A DNA stretch of 64,000 nt from Streptomyces californicus. GTDB lineage: Bacteria; Actinomycetota; Actinomycetes; Streptomycetales; Streptomycetaceae. The stretch is taken from contig NZ_JNZZ01000016.1 in assembly GCF_000717645.1 (NCBI RefSeq), positions 186,001 to 250,000 of the forward strand, written 5' to 3'. How positions within the stretch are numbered: the first letter of the stretch is position 1; each line of letters begins with the position of its first letter. The notes below the pieces were generated by a model that was not told the DNA's origin, searched no databases, and worked only from the letters and a program-made list of their open reading frames with translations. Shown piece after piece: positions 31,374-42,783 of the stretch. The position numbers were made by a program, and so were the translations under genes.

Positions 31374-32305
31374 GCACGCTCCCTGCCCGCGCCCTCGCAC
31401 GGGCGCTGGCCGTCCTCGGGCTGACCGGTGCGGCGCTGCTGGCCCCGGCGGCGCAGGCGTCGGCGGCCCCGCAGCCGATCGGCCGCTGCACCACCTCGTC
31501 CGGCGTGGTGCTGGCCGTCGACTTCAGCCACTGGGGCGGCCCCGTCTACCGCTCCTGCGGGACGACGCCGACGACCGGCTACGAGCTGCTCAACCAGGGC
31601 GGCTGGCGGACCACCGGCACCGGGCACGACGGTCCCGCGTTCATCTGCCGGATCGGCTACAGCGGGCACCAGGGCGGCAAGCAGTATCCGACGCCGAAGC
31701 AGGAGGACTGCGTCCTCACCCCGCCCGCCTCTGCCTACTGGTCGTACTGGCACGCCGATCCCGGCGAGAACACCTGGGAGTACAGCCAGCTCGGCGCGAT
31801 GAGCTACCGGCCGCGGCCGGGCAGCGTGGACCTGTGGATCTTCGGCGGCACCGACATCGGCGGCACGAAGGGCCGCCCCACGGTCACCCCGGACCAGCTC
31901 CGTGCGCACAACGCCCGCCCCACGGGCGTCGATCCGGCGCCGAAACCGAAGCCGAAGCCCGATCCCGCCCGCACGGAGTGGCGGCCGGGCGCGGGCGGCG
32001 GTGGCGAGACCCCGCCTCCGGCCGCCCCCTCCGAGAAGCCCTCGGCGTCCGCGTCGCCCTCCGCCTCCGCGAGCGCGTCGCCGTCCGCCTCCCCCACCCC
32101 CTCGCCCAGCCCGTCCGGTTCGGCGAGCGGGACGGCGGTGGCCGCGCCCGGGAAACGAGTGACGGTGGTGGACGACGCTCCCCCGGCGGCCGACGCGGAG
32201 CACGACTCCGGGTCCGTCCTGCCGGTGGCGGCGACGGCCGGGCTCGTGGTGGTCATCGGCGGCGCGGCCGTGTTCGCCGCGAAGCGCCGCCGCCGTGAGC
32301 AGTAG
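31370..32305 (+). CDS. Membrane-anchored exported protein sharing the operon's N-terminal domain
   Basis: A 311-residue protein. The signal peptide (LARALAVLGLTGAALLAPAA) is followed by a Cys-containing domain of about 130 residues (AVDFSHWGGPVYRSCGTTP, GFICRIG-like AFICRIGYSG, SAYWSYWHADPGENTWEYS, SVDLWIFGGTDIGG) clearly homologous to the start of the preceding protein. A Lys/Pro then Ser/Pro/Ala linker spans about residues 185-255. A C-terminal helix (VLPVAATAGLVVVIGGAAVF) with a KRRRREQ tail anchors it to the membrane. No LAxTG motif is present. GTG at 31370 overlaps the upstream stop. Likely a membrane-proximal ligand-binding partner of the ECF transporter. Confidence 0.82.
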   Translation: MSTLPARALARALAVLGLTGAALLAPAAQASAAPQPIGRCTTSSGVVLAVDFSHWGGPVYRSCGTTPTTGYELLNQGGWRTTGTGHDGPAFICRIGYSGHQGGKQYPTPKQEDCVLTPPASAYWSYWHADPGENTWEYSQLGAMSYRPRPGSVDLWIFGGTDIGGTKGRPTVTPDQLRAHNARPTGVDPAPKPKPKPDPARTEWRPGAGGGGETPPPAAPSEKPSASASPSASASASPSASPTPSPSPSGSASGTAVAAPGKRVTVVDDAPPAADAEHDSGSVLPVAATAGLVVVIGGAAVFAAKRRRREQ

Positions 32306-33488
32306 CCCCCGCGTGGCCCGTACGCGGCCGTCGGCCACAGGGCCGGCGGCCGCCCCGGCGCCGGACACGGGCGGCCGTCGGCTGCCGCGCACCCTGCACC
32401 CGGTGGCCTGGTGGATCTGGGCGCTGGCGCTGGCCACGGCGGTCAGCCGGACCAACAACCCGCTGCTGCTCTTCCTGGTCCTCGCGGTGCTGGGCTACGT
32501 CGTCACGGTGCGCCGCACCGAAGCCCCGTGGGCGCGCGGCTTCGTGTACTACCTCTACCTGGCGCTGACGGTGGTGACGATCCGGGTGGCCTTCCGCGCG
32601 GTCTTCGCCACCGGGATGCGGCCGAGCGACCACTATCTGTTCTCCCTGCCGCACATCCCGACGCCCGACTGGTACGCGGGCATCCAGCTCGGCGGCCCGG
32701 TCTCGCTGGAGGCGCTGCTGTCGGCCGCCACGGACGGGCTGCGGCTCGCCTGCATGCTCTGCTGCATCGGCGCGGCGAACACCCTCGCCAACCCGAAGCG
32801 GGCGCTGCGGGTGCTGCCGGGCGCGCTGTACGAACTGGGCGTCGCCGTCACCGTGTCGATCAGCGTCGCCCCCCAACTGGTGCAGAGCGTGCAGCGGGTG
32901 GCCCGCGCCCGGCGGCTGCGGGCCGGAAGCCGCAAGGGGCTCCGGGCGCTGCGGGGGATCGTGGTCCCGGTGCTGGAGGACGCGTTGGAGCGGTCGCTGC
33001 GGCTCGCGGCGGCGATGGACTCGCGGGGCTACGGCCGGGCCGGTTCGGCGACACCGCGTTCGCGCCGGCTGACCGGAGCGCTGATGCTGCTGGGCATGTG
33101 CGGGCTGTGCGCGGGGGCGTACGGCCTGCTCGACCCCTCCGCCCCCACCCTGCTGGGGCTGCCCGCGCTGGCGGCGGGTTCGCTGCTCTGCCTGGGCGGG
33201 CTGCGCCTCGGCGGGCGGCGGGTGACGCGGACGACGTACCGGCCCGACCCCTGGCGGTTCGCCGATTGGGCGGTCGCCTCCTGCGGGGTGCTCTCCGCCG
33301 TTCTGCTGTTCGTCAACGTGGGTTACGACCCGGCCGAGCTCAACCCGTTCATCGAGCGGCTGAGCTGGCCGACGCTGCCGATCGTCCCGGCCGCCGCGAT
33401 CCTGCTCGCGGGCGCGGCCGGATTCCTGGCCCCGCCGCCGGGCCCGACCACCCCGCACGCCGTGCGACGCACCGAGGAAGCCGCATGA
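32295..33488 (+). CDS. ECF transporter transmembrane T component (CbiQ family)
   Basis: A 397-residue membrane protein of the CbiQ/EcfT family. It has several hydrophobic helices (HPVAWWIWALALATAVSRTNNPLLLFLVLAV and a C-terminal group) and the coupling-helix motifs that contact the ATPases, RARRLRAGS and AAAMDSRGYGR, at about residues 205 and 240. A disordered Pro/Ala head of 30 residues precedes the first helix. The GTG at 32295 lies inside the end of the previous gene (11-nt overlap), and the stop overlaps the ATPase start. Confidence 0.92.
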   Translation: MSSSPRVARTRPSATGPAAAPAPDTGGRRLPRTLHPVAWWIWALALATAVSRTNNPLLLFLVLAVLGYVVTVRRTEAPWARGFVYYLYLALTVVTIRVAFRAVFATGMRPSDHYLFSLPHIPTPDWYAGIQLGGPVSLEALLSAATDGLRLACMLCCIGAANTLANPKRALRVLPGALYELGVAVTVSISVAPQLVQSVQRVARARRLRAGSRKGLRALRGIVVPVLEDALERSLRLAAAMDSRGYGRAGSATPRSRRLTGALMLLGMCGLCAGAYGLLDPSAPTLLGLPALAAGSLLCLGGLRLGGRRVTRTTYRPDPWRFADWAVASCGVLSAVLLFVNVGYDPAELNPFIERLSWPTLPIVPAAAILLAGAAGFLAPPPGPTTPHAVRRTEEAA

Positions 33489-35182
33489 TCACCTTCGACC
33501 AGGTGTCCGTCGTGTACGACGGCGCCGACCGGCCGGTCCTGCGGGACGTGAACCTGAGCGTCGACGAGGGCGAACTGTGCCTCGTGGTGGGCCATACGGG
33601 GGTCGGCAAGTCGACGTTGCTGGGCGCGGTCAACGGCCTCGTCCCGCACTTCACCGGCGGCACCCTGTACGGCTCGGTCACGGTGGACGGCCGGGACACC
33701 GCCGACCACCCGCCGCGTGAACTCGCCGATGTGGTGGGCGTGGTGGGCCAGGATCCGCTGGACGGCTTCGTGACGGACACGGTCGAGGAGGAACTGGCCT
33801 ACTCGATGGAGCAGTTGGCGATCACGCCGGCCGTGATGCGCAAGCGGGTCGAGGAGACGCTCGACCTGCTGGGGCTGGCGGACCTGCGCCACCGGGCGCT
33901 GCACGAACTGTCCGGCGGGCAGCAGCAGCGCGTGGCGATCGGCTCCGTGCTCACCGCCCATCCGCGGGTCCTGGTGCTGGACGAGCCGACGTCCGCGCTC
34001 GATCCGACGGCGGCCGAGGAGGTGCTGGCCGCGGTGACGCGGCTGGTCCACGACCTGGGGGTGACGGTGCTGCTGGCGGAGCACCGGCTGGAGCGGGTGG
34101 TGCAGTACGCCGACCGGGTCATCCATCTGCCGGGGGACGGCCTGGTGGTCGCGGGTGAGCCGTCGGAGGTCTTCGAGGCGTCGTCGATCGCCCCGCCCAT
34201 CGTCGAGCTGGGCCGGGCGGCGGGCTGGTCGCCGCTGCCCCTGTCGGTGCGCGACGCCCGCCGGGCCGCCCGCCCGCTGCGGACCGCGCTGGCCGGCGTC
34301 ACGCCCGCGCCGGTGCGGCCGGCGCCGGCCGCGCCGGGCGCGGACCTGCTCACGGCCCGGGGGGTCACGGTGGCGTACCGGGGCGTTCCGGCGGTGCGCG
34401 AGGTGGACCTCGGACTGCGGGCCGGCGAGGTCACGGCGCTGATGGGCCGCAACGGCTCGGGCAAGTCCTCGCTGCTGTGGACGCTGCAGGGGTCGGGCCC
34501 CCGGACGTCCGGGACGGTACGGGTGGCCCCGGGCGGGCCCGGCGCCGCCGGCCCCTCGAAGGACGGCGACCCGAAGAAGCTGCCCGCCGCCGAGGCCCGG
34601 CGCCTGGTGGGGCTGGTGCCGCAGACCCCGACCGATCTGCTCTACCTGGAGAGCGTCGAGCAGGAGCTCGACCAGGCCGACGCCGAGTCCTGGGGCGGCT
34701 CCAGCAGCGGAGCGGAGGGGGCCGACGGGGCGGGCGCGCCGTCCGCCCGCGCCCTGCTCGACCGGCTGGCGCCGGGTATCGACGGCGCCACGCACCCGCG
34801 CGACCTCTCCGAGGGCCAGAAGCTCGCGCTGGTCCTCGCGATCCAGCTGACGGCCGCCCCCCGGGTCCTGCTGCTGGACGAGCCGACGCGCGGACTCGAC
34901 TACCGGGCCAAGACCCAGCTGATCGCCATCGTCGACGAACTGGCGGGCGAGGGGCGGTCGGTGGTGGTGTCCACCCATGACGTCGAGTTCGCCGCACGGG
35001 CCGCCGACCGGGTGGTGGTGCTGGCCGAGGGCGACATCGTCGCGGACGGCCCCACCGCCGAAGTGATCGTCGCCTCCCCCGTCTTCGCCCCACAGGTGGC
35101 GAAGATCCTCTCTCCGCTGCCGTACTTGACGGTCAGTCAGGTGACCTCCGCACTTCCGGGCAACGGGGAGGAGGACGCGTGA
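33485..35182 (+). CDS. ECF transporter ATPase, two fused ABC domains (A-A')
   Basis: A 565-residue protein with two nucleotide-binding domains. The first has GHTGVGKST (about residue 36), LSGGQQQRVAIG and VLVLDEPTSALDP, with H-loop AEHRLE. The second has GRNGSGKSS (about residue 320), a variant signature LSEGQKLAL, LLLDEPTRGLD and STHDVEF. The linker between them is Pro/Ala-rich. In ECF systems the two ATPases form a heterodimer with the T component. Here they are one chain. Overlaps both neighbours by 4 nt (ATGA and GTGA). Confidence 0.95.
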   Translation: MITFDQVSVVYDGADRPVLRDVNLSVDEGELCLVVGHTGVGKSTLLGAVNGLVPHFTGGTLYGSVTVDGRDTADHPPRELADVVGVVGQDPLDGFVTDTVEEELAYSMEQLAITPAVMRKRVEETLDLLGLADLRHRALHELSGGQQQRVAIGSVLTAHPRVLVLDEPTSALDPTAAEEVLAAVTRLVHDLGVTVLLAEHRLERVVQYADRVIHLPGDGLVVAGEPSEVFEASSIAPPIVELGRAAGWSPLPLSVRDARRAARPLRTALAGVTPAPVRPAPAAPGADLLTARGVTVAYRGVPAVREVDLGLRAGEVTALMGRNGSGKSSLLWTLQGSGPRTSGTVRVAPGGPGAAGPSKDGDPKKLPAAEARRLVGLVPQTPTDLLYLESVEQELDQADAESWGGSSSGAEGADGAGAPSARALLDRLAPGIDGATHPRDLSEGQKLALVLAIQLTAAPRVLLLDEPTRGLDYRAKTQLIAIVDELAGEGRSVVVSTHDVEFAARAADRVVVLAEGDIVADGPTAEVIVASPVFAPQVAKILSPLPYLTVSQVTSALPGNGEEDA

Positions 35183-36057
35183 AGGCCCTCCCCGACCTCA
35201 CCGAGCGCTCCGCCGGGGCCGTCCGCATCGCCCCCCGCGCGGGGGTGGTGATCACGATGGCGGCGTTCCTCGGACTGGTCGCGTTCTTCTGGCCGTTCGT
35301 CGTCGCCCCGGGCAAGCTCGGCGCGAACTACGCGCCACCGCTGATCTTCGGTGTGCTGCTGGTCCTCGTCCTGTGCGTCGTCATCTCCGAGATCGCGGAG
35401 GGCGGGATCAACTCCAAGGCGCTGGCGATGCTCGGGGTGCTCTCCGCCGTGAACGCGGCGCTGCGTCCGCTCGGGGCGGGGACGGCGGGCATCGAGACGG
35501 TCTTCTTCGTCCTCGTCCTGGCGGGCCGGGTCTACGGTCCCGGCTTCGGCTTCACCCTGGGCTGCACCTCGCTCTTCGCCTCCGCGCTGATCACCGGCGG
35601 AGTCGGGCCGTGGATGCCGTACCAGATGTTCGGTTGCGCCTTCGTCGGCATGCTCGCCGGACTGCTGCCCCGGGCGACCGGCCGCCGCGAGGTGCTGATG
35701 CTCGCCGTGTACGGCTCGCTCTCGGGCTACCTCTTCGGGTTCCTGCTGAACCTGTCCTTCTGGCCGTTCTCGCTGGATCCGGGCAGCTCCATCGCCTACC
35801 TCCCGGGGCTGCCGTTCACCGAACAGTGGCAGCGCTACCTGGCGTTCGACGTCGCCACCTCGTTGGGCTGGGACACCGGACGGGCCGTCACCAACTTCGT
35901 CTGCATCACGCTCGCGGGCCCCGCCGTGCTGACCACGTTCCGCCGCGCCGCCCGCAAGGCACGCTTCCGGGCCCCGGTCCGCTTCGCCGCCCGGAGCGGA
36001 CCGGCGGCCGCCGACCGGGCGCCGGGTCCGGCCAGGGGTGATTCCCGTGCGCTGTGA
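35179..36057 (+). CDS. ECF transporter substrate-binding S component, probable cobalamin specificity
   Basis: A 292-residue integral membrane protein with about six helices (AGVVITMAAFLGLVAFFWPFVV; PPLIFGVLLVLVLCVVISE; ETVFFVLVLAGRVYGPGFGF; and others). The stretch GPGFGFTLGCTSLFASALITGGVGPWMPYQM fits actinobacterial ECF S components. S components bind the vitamin in the membrane. Cobalamin is inferred from the upstream riboswitch and gene partners; the CbrT group is the obvious comparison. The charged C-terminal tail of about 30 residues is variable. Last gene of a five-gene coupled operon. Confidence 0.88.
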   Translation: MKALPDLTERSAGAVRIAPRAGVVITMAAFLGLVAFFWPFVVAPGKLGANYAPPLIFGVLLVLVLCVVISEIAEGGINSKALAMLGVLSAVNAALRPLGAGTAGIETVFFVLVLAGRVYGPGFGFTLGCTSLFASALITGGVGPWMPYQMFGCAFVGMLAGLLPRATGRREVLMLAVYGSLSGYLFGFLLNLSFWPFSLDPGSSIAYLPGLPFTEQWQRYLAFDVATSLGWDTGRAVTNFVCITLAGPAVLTTFRRAARKARFRAPVRFAARSGPAAADRAPGPARGDSRAL

Positions 36058-36188
36058 CCGCCCCGTGTTCCCTTCCGGCCCTGAAGAGGTCACGGCGCGG
36101 CTCGAAACGTCGACGGGGCGGTGGCTCGTACCGGAGGAGTCGTTCCGCGCGGCGGTGCGTCGTGGTGGTCCGCCGGGGCCCGGACCGG

Positions 36189-36632
36189 TCAGGCGTCGCC
36201 CGGTCCGCGCCGGGGCGTGGACCGCACGCCGTCGTCGACCCACTGGGCCATGATCACCGGGGCGTTGTAGTGGCCGCCGCTGATCGTGTTGTGGTTGATC
36301 GCCACGGCGGGGCCGGAGTACTGCTGGGGAGCCAGCTCCTCAAGGACCGCCCGCAGCTCTTCCGCGGCCGCCGGATCGGCGCGCAGCGTGCGGCGGAGCC
36401 GGTTGCGCCACGCGGCCTCGATGTCCGCGGCCGCCTGCTGGTCGCCCTCGGCACGGGCGGCCGTCAGCTCGGCGCGGGACTCCTCCAGCTCGGCGTCGAT
36501 CACCTCGTCGCCCTCGCCCCGGCCGAGCACCCTGGCCAGGCGCCCCCGCACCTGCGACCACGCCTCGGTGGCCATCAGCCCCACGAAGGTCGTCGCCCCC
36601 GACGCCGCCAGTGCCGTCAACTCGGCTTCCAC
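36189..36632 (-). CDS. Conserved hypothetical protein, small, with C-terminal repeat-like tail
   Basis: I cannot name this family. The GTG at 36632 (preceded by GGAGGGGG) gives 147 residues; a longer start at an upstream ATG is possible but lacks a ribosome-binding site. The N-terminus ALAASGATTFVGLMATEAWSQV is amphipathic or weakly hydrophobic. The middle is an Ala/Glu-rich helix likely to form a coiled coil (EVIDAELEESRAEL, EGDQQAAADIEAAWRNRLRRTL). The end, NHNTISGGHYNAPVIMAQWV, is Asn/Gly-rich. Codon use is typical, so the gene is real. Stand-alone, divergent from the lipoprotein gene. Confidence 0.7.
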   Translation of the reverse strand: MEAELTALAASGATTFVGLMATEAWSQVRGRLARVLGRGEGDEVIDAELEESRAELTAARAEGDQQAAADIEAAWRNRLRRTLRADPAAAEELRAVLEELAPQQYSGPAVAINHNTISGGHYNAPVIMAQWVDDGVRSTPRRGPGDA

Positions 36633-36936
36633 CGGACCCCCTCCGCCTCGCCTGTCGCGCTGTACGGGTCGCATCACCCGACGCTGGTGCAACCGTAGAG
36701 AGGGAAGAGCCCCGGTGGAAGCGGAATCGGGGCGCGGCGGGGAGCAGTTCCGGCCAAGTCGGCCGAACCGCAGGGGTGGGAGTGTCCATCGCCCGCGCCG
36801 CCCGTCCGTCCGCGCCCGGTACGGCTCGGCGCGCGCCGGTGCGCTGGTGCGCGTGATCGTGGATGATGGTCGGGGGCCGCGGCCCGGCGGCGATGCGCTG
36901 CCACCACCGGCCGATGTTCCCGGAAGGGCGTTCGCC
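36633..36936. other. Divergent intergenic region, 304 nt
   Basis: Lies between the small hypothetical gene (minus) and the DUF3048 lipoprotein gene (plus), so it should contain both promoters. I see no clear operator, hairpin or RNA gene. Confidence 0.5.
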
Positions 36937-37893
36937 ATGTCCGCAGTCGGAATGAAGAGGTCGGCCGGGGCCCTGTGCGCCGCCCTGCTGCTGGCCGTCA
37001 CCGCGGGGTGCACGGACGGGGGCGGCTCTCCCCGCGACAGCTCGCCCTCCGACCGGTCCGGCCGGGTGCTGGCCGTGAAGATCGACAACGTCGCGCCCGC
37101 CCGGCCCCACACCGGTCTGGAAAAGGCCGACGTCGTCTACGTCGAGCAGGTGGAGGCCGGGCTGAGCCGGATCCTCGCCGTCTACTCCTCCGCCCTGCCG
37201 CCGGCCGTCGGACCGGTGCGCAGCGCGCGGGAGACCGATCTGGAGCTGCTGCGGCAGTTCGACCGGCCGACGCTGGCCTTCTCGGGCGCCCAGGGCAGGC
37301 TGCTGCCGGTCATCGACCGTGCGCCGTTGGACGCCGTGCCCCCCTCGAAGGCGCCGGGGGCGTACGTCCGCGGTCCGGACCGCCCCGCTCCGCACAACCT
37401 CTACCTGCGACCGGAGAAGATCCCGTTCGAGGCCACGGGGGTGGACGCCGTGGAGGCCCTGGGACTGGAGAGGGGCGCGGCGCCCTCCGGCGGGGAGCGC
37501 GAGGACAGCCGTACGGTGCGCTATCCGTCGGCGTCCGTGACGTTCACCTGGTCCTCCGGGCGCGACCGCTGGCTGGTCTCGCTGGACGGGTCCCCGGCCC
37601 GGACGAGCGAGGGCGGGCGGCTCGGGGCCGGCACGGTCGTCGTCCAGGACGTGACGGTGCGGCCCTCCGACTTCCGCGACCGCTCGGGGAACATCAGCCC
37701 GTTCACGGAGACCGTGGGGTCGGGGGACGCGGTCGTCCTGCGGGACGGCCGGGCCTACGACGTGCGCTGGTCGCGGCCCTCGGCGGACGCGGACACGGCG
37801 TACACCGCCCCCGACGGGCGGCGCGTCGATCTCGCGGACGGGCCGCTGTGGATCCTGTACGCGCCGCGCGAAGGCTCCGCGACGGCCCGCTGA
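36937..37893 (+). CDS. DUF3048-family lipoprotein (YerB-like)
   Basis: A 318-residue exported lipoprotein. The signal peptide ends in the lipobox VTAGC (Cys at about residue 25), followed by a Gly/Ser/Asp linker. The DUF3048 landmarks follow: VLAVKIDNVAPARPHTGLEKADVVYVEQVEAGLSR, with VGPVRSARETDLELL and AFSGAQ, then the PHNLYLRPEK segment; the C-terminal part has VTFTWSSGRDRW and GPLWILYAP. Function of the family is unknown; B. subtilis YerB is the named member. The ATG at 36937 follows GGAAGG; an internal ATG at 36952 is an alternative. Confidence 0.88.
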   Translation: MSAVGMKRSAGALCAALLLAVTAGCTDGGGSPRDSSPSDRSGRVLAVKIDNVAPARPHTGLEKADVVYVEQVEAGLSRILAVYSSALPPAVGPVRSARETDLELLRQFDRPTLAFSGAQGRLLPVIDRAPLDAVPPSKAPGAYVRGPDRPAPHNLYLRPEKIPFEATGVDAVEALGLERGAAPSGGEREDSRTVRYPSASVTFTWSSGRDRWLVSLDGSPARTSEGGRLGAGTVVVQDVTVRPSDFRDRSGNISPFTETVGSGDAVVLRDGRAYDVRWSRPSADADTAYTAPDGRRVDLADGPLWILYAPREGSATAR

Positions 37894-37939
37894 GGCGGGC
37901 GCAACCCCCCGCCGGGGGCACCCCCGTTCCCCGTCCCCG

Positions 37940-37969
37940 GGGCGGGCGCGCCCGGCGGCGCGCCCGCCC
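37940..37969. terminator. Bidirectional hairpin between converging genes
   Basis: 13-bp stem (37940-37952 with 37957-37969) and 4-nt loop, between the DUF3048 gene and the enolase gene. Confidence 0.75.
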
Positions 37970-37974
37970 GGCGG

Positions 37975-40645
<2,671 letters not shown>

Positions 40646-40681
40646 CTCAGTCTCAGCTCAGGCGGAACCCGGAAGAGATGA

Positions 40682-41095
40682 TCAGGGATCACATCCCCTG
40701 ACGTGGACCGCTTTCCCGTAGGAGTGCGCGTCCGCTCTTTCCACGTCGAACCCTGCTGACGCGAGGATCTTCAGAATCGTTTCACGCATACAGGTCTGAA
40801 CATTCTCGTAGTGGCGGACCTCCTGGGGGAGGTCCGAGGGATCCACGCCGCTCGCGAGAATCTCAACGATTTCGGATGTGAATTCCTCGCGAGTATTCCA
40901 TTCCACGAGAACACCACCATCAGCCAGATGATCGACTCTGACGTTCACTCCGGACTCACCCTCCGAGGAATCTTCCCGACACACGGGAAGTCCTGTCTGC
41001 TTCAGTGCGTCACGGGCTTTTCCAGCCAGTTCCGTGCGTCGACGCATGACATCAGGTGCGGCTTTCGGTGGCAGATCGAAATCGTGCTGGCTCAT
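40682..41095 (-). CDS. Small protein of unknown function, first of a paralogous pair
   Basis: A 137-residue acidic protein starting at ATG 41095 (MSQHDFDLPPKAAPDVMRRR) with GGAAGGG upstream on the minus strand. A helical start, a central beta region (NVRVDHLADGGVLVEWNT), a helix rich in Glu, and MRETILKILASAGFDVERAD follow. No signal peptide or membrane helix. It sits 36 nt upstream of its paralogue on the same strand, so they are probably co-transcribed. Codon use is looser (more A/T in third position) than around it. Function unknown. Confidence 0.7.
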   Translation of the reverse strand: MSQHDFDLPPKAAPDVMRRRTELAGKARDALKQTGLPVCREDSSEGESGVNVRVDHLADGGVLVEWNTREEFTSEIVEILASGVDPSDLPQEVRHYENVQTCMRETILKILASAGFDVERADAHSYGKAVHVRGCDP

Positions 41096-41375
41096 GTGCC
41101 CTTCCTTACGTGCTGCTGGTCTGTCGATGACCGCATCAGGCGACCCACGCCCGCCTTCGATGAAACCCGCAGGTCCCTGGCTGGTGGGGGTCAGTGATCG
41201 TCCGGGAGAGCGTTGGGACCGCACCATGGCCGAAGTCGAGTGGGCGCTGCTGCGGCTCAGTAGCACCGCCGGCCGGCCAGGAAACGGCCGTACCCTACAG
41301 TGTCTCGCCCCCACCTCCACGACCGACCGGAGGCATGTCCGACAGCTCCGGGCCCCGCCATCGGAGCGCCGCGGC

Positions 41376-41633
41376 TCAGGTGTCGGCGGCGCCGAACGCG
41401 CGGGCGGAGTCGTCGCGCCTCACCGCCCGCTTCGGGCTGTCCAGCACGGTCCCGACCTGGACGCGCGGGATGTCGAAGCCGATCGGCTCTCGCGCGTCGT
41501 CGACTGCGTACGGGAGGCCGGGGAGCGGCCCCGGGCGACCGGCCGGGTCGCCGAGGTCTTCATCGGTCGGCCGGGCCCACGCTCCGCGCGCCCGTTCCCG
41601 GCCGGTAGCCGCCGCCCACGGGTTAGGCTCCCC
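41376..41633 (-). pseudogene. Possible remnant of a gene's 3' end
   Basis: An open frame of 86 codons with strong G/C third-position bias but no usable start, ending ...DSARAFGAADT. It contains the protein-like stretch PYAVDDAREPIGFDIPRVQV. It may be the 3' end of a deleted gene, or chance in a GC-rich gap. The wider gap 41096-41679 (583 nt) holds otherwise only the promoter region of the coelichelin-type esterase gene. Confidence 0.25.
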
Positions 41634-41639
41634 TTACAC
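41623..41639 (+). promoter_or_regulatory. Iron box upstream of the cchJ-type esterase
   Basis: TTAGGCTCCCCTTACAC closely resembles the dhbA box (TTAGGCTACCCTTACCT). It lies 40 nt upstream of the esterase ATG. Confidence 0.7.
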
Positions 41640-41679
41640 GGAGGGATGCCGGCTTTCCTCCCCTCATGAGGAGTCGCCC

Positions 41680-42783
41680 ATGCGTCCGGTGACCGAGCGG
41701 GCCGGCGGAGAGAGTCCCTTCACCGCGTTCGGACTGGCGGAGCGGCCCGGCTCCGACGCGTTCTGGGCGGCCGTGCGGGCCCCCGCGACGGTGGCGGCGG
41801 ACGGTGGCTGGCGGGCCCTCTTCCTGTGGCGCGGCTCCGAAGGCGTGCTCGACTTCGAGAGCTGGTCGCCGCCCGTGCCGCTGCGGCGCTGGGCGGACAC
41901 GGACTGCTGGTACGCCGAGGTGCGCATGCCCGCGCGGCTGCGGGTGACGTACCGCTTCCTCGTGGAGGGCGCGGCCCACGCCGATCCGTTCAACCCGGTC
42001 GGGGCCGGCGCCGACCGGTCCATCGCCGCGACGCCGGACGCCCCGGCTCAGCCGCACTGGCCCGCCCTCGGGCCGGACGACGTGCCGCCCCTCCCCCGGA
42101 CCCGGATCCGCTGGAGCAGCGACCGGCTGGGCGGGAGGCGTACCGTACGCGTCCATCCGGCGGGCGGCGGCGGTCCGTTGGTGCTGCTGCTGGACGGGGA
42201 CGACTGGCTGTATCTGCATCCGGCCGTGACCGCCTTCGACGCGGCCGTGGCCGCCGGGGAACTGCCGCCGGTGACCCTGGTGTTCCTGCCCGCCAAGGAC
42301 CGGGAGGCCGAGTTCGGCTGCCGTCCGGAGCTGTGGGAGGCCGTCCGGGACGAGCTGCTGCCCCTGGTGGCCGACGCGGGGGTGGCGGCGGACCCGGAGA
42401 GGCTGGTGGTCGCCGGGCAGAGTCTGGGCGGGCTGAGCGCGCTGTACGCGGCGCTGGAGTTCCCGGGCCTGGTGTCCGGGATCGCCTGCCAGTCGGGGTC
42501 GTTCTGGTGGTCGCCCGGCGCGGGAGGGCTGCCCGATCCGCTGGCCGGGCCGGTCGGGGGCGTCCTCGCGGAGCGGCTGCGCGCGGGAGCCGGGCTGTCG
42601 GGGCTGCGGTGTGCGTTCGACGTGGGTGAGCACGAGGCGGCGATGTTGCCGCACTGCGAGGTGGTCGAGGCGCTGACGGAGCGGGCCGGCGCCACCGTGC
42701 GGGTCTCGCGTTCGGCGTCGGGCCACGACCGGGCGGGCTGGCGGCACGCCCTGCTCAGGGATGTCGCCTGGGCGCTCGGCTGA
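41680..42783 (+). CDS. cchJ: Siderophore esterase of the Fes family (CchJ type)
   Basis: A 367-residue alpha/beta hydrolase with an N-terminal Fes-like beta domain (ALFLWRGSEGVLDFESWSP, RVTYRFLVEGAAHADPFNP) and a catalytic part with GQSLGGLSALY, CQSGSFWWSP and the His in SGHDRAGWRHALL. In the coelichelin locus of S. coelicolor the equivalent CchJ is proposed to release the tetrapeptide, since the NRPS lacks a thioesterase. Here too the adjacent NRPS has none. Fes-type Fe-siderophore hydrolysis is the alternative. ATG at 41680 with GAGGAG upstream. Convergent with the ABC gene. Confidence 0.9.
   Translation: MRPVTERAGGESPFTAFGLAERPGSDAFWAAVRAPATVAADGGWRALFLWRGSEGVLDFESWSPPVPLRRWADTDCWYAEVRMPARLRVTYRFLVEGAAHADPFNPVGAGADRSIAATPDAPAQPHWPALGPDDVPPLPRTRIRWSSDRLGGRRTVRVHPAGGGGPLVLLLDGDDWLYLHPAVTAFDAAVAAGELPPVTLVFLPAKDREAEFGCRPELWEAVRDELLPLVADAGVAADPERLVVAGQSLGGLSALYAALEFPGLVSGIACQSGSFWWSPGAGGLPDPLAGPVGGVLAERLRAGAGLSGLRCAFDVGEHEAAMLPHCEVVEALTERAGATVRVSRSASGHDRAGWRHALLRDVAWALG

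Noticed and set aside
36038..36253. Small plus-strand frame after the ECF S component
   Set aside because: Overlaps the end of the S-component gene and the end of the opposite-strand gene, has no ribosome-binding site and becomes Arg/Pro-rich.
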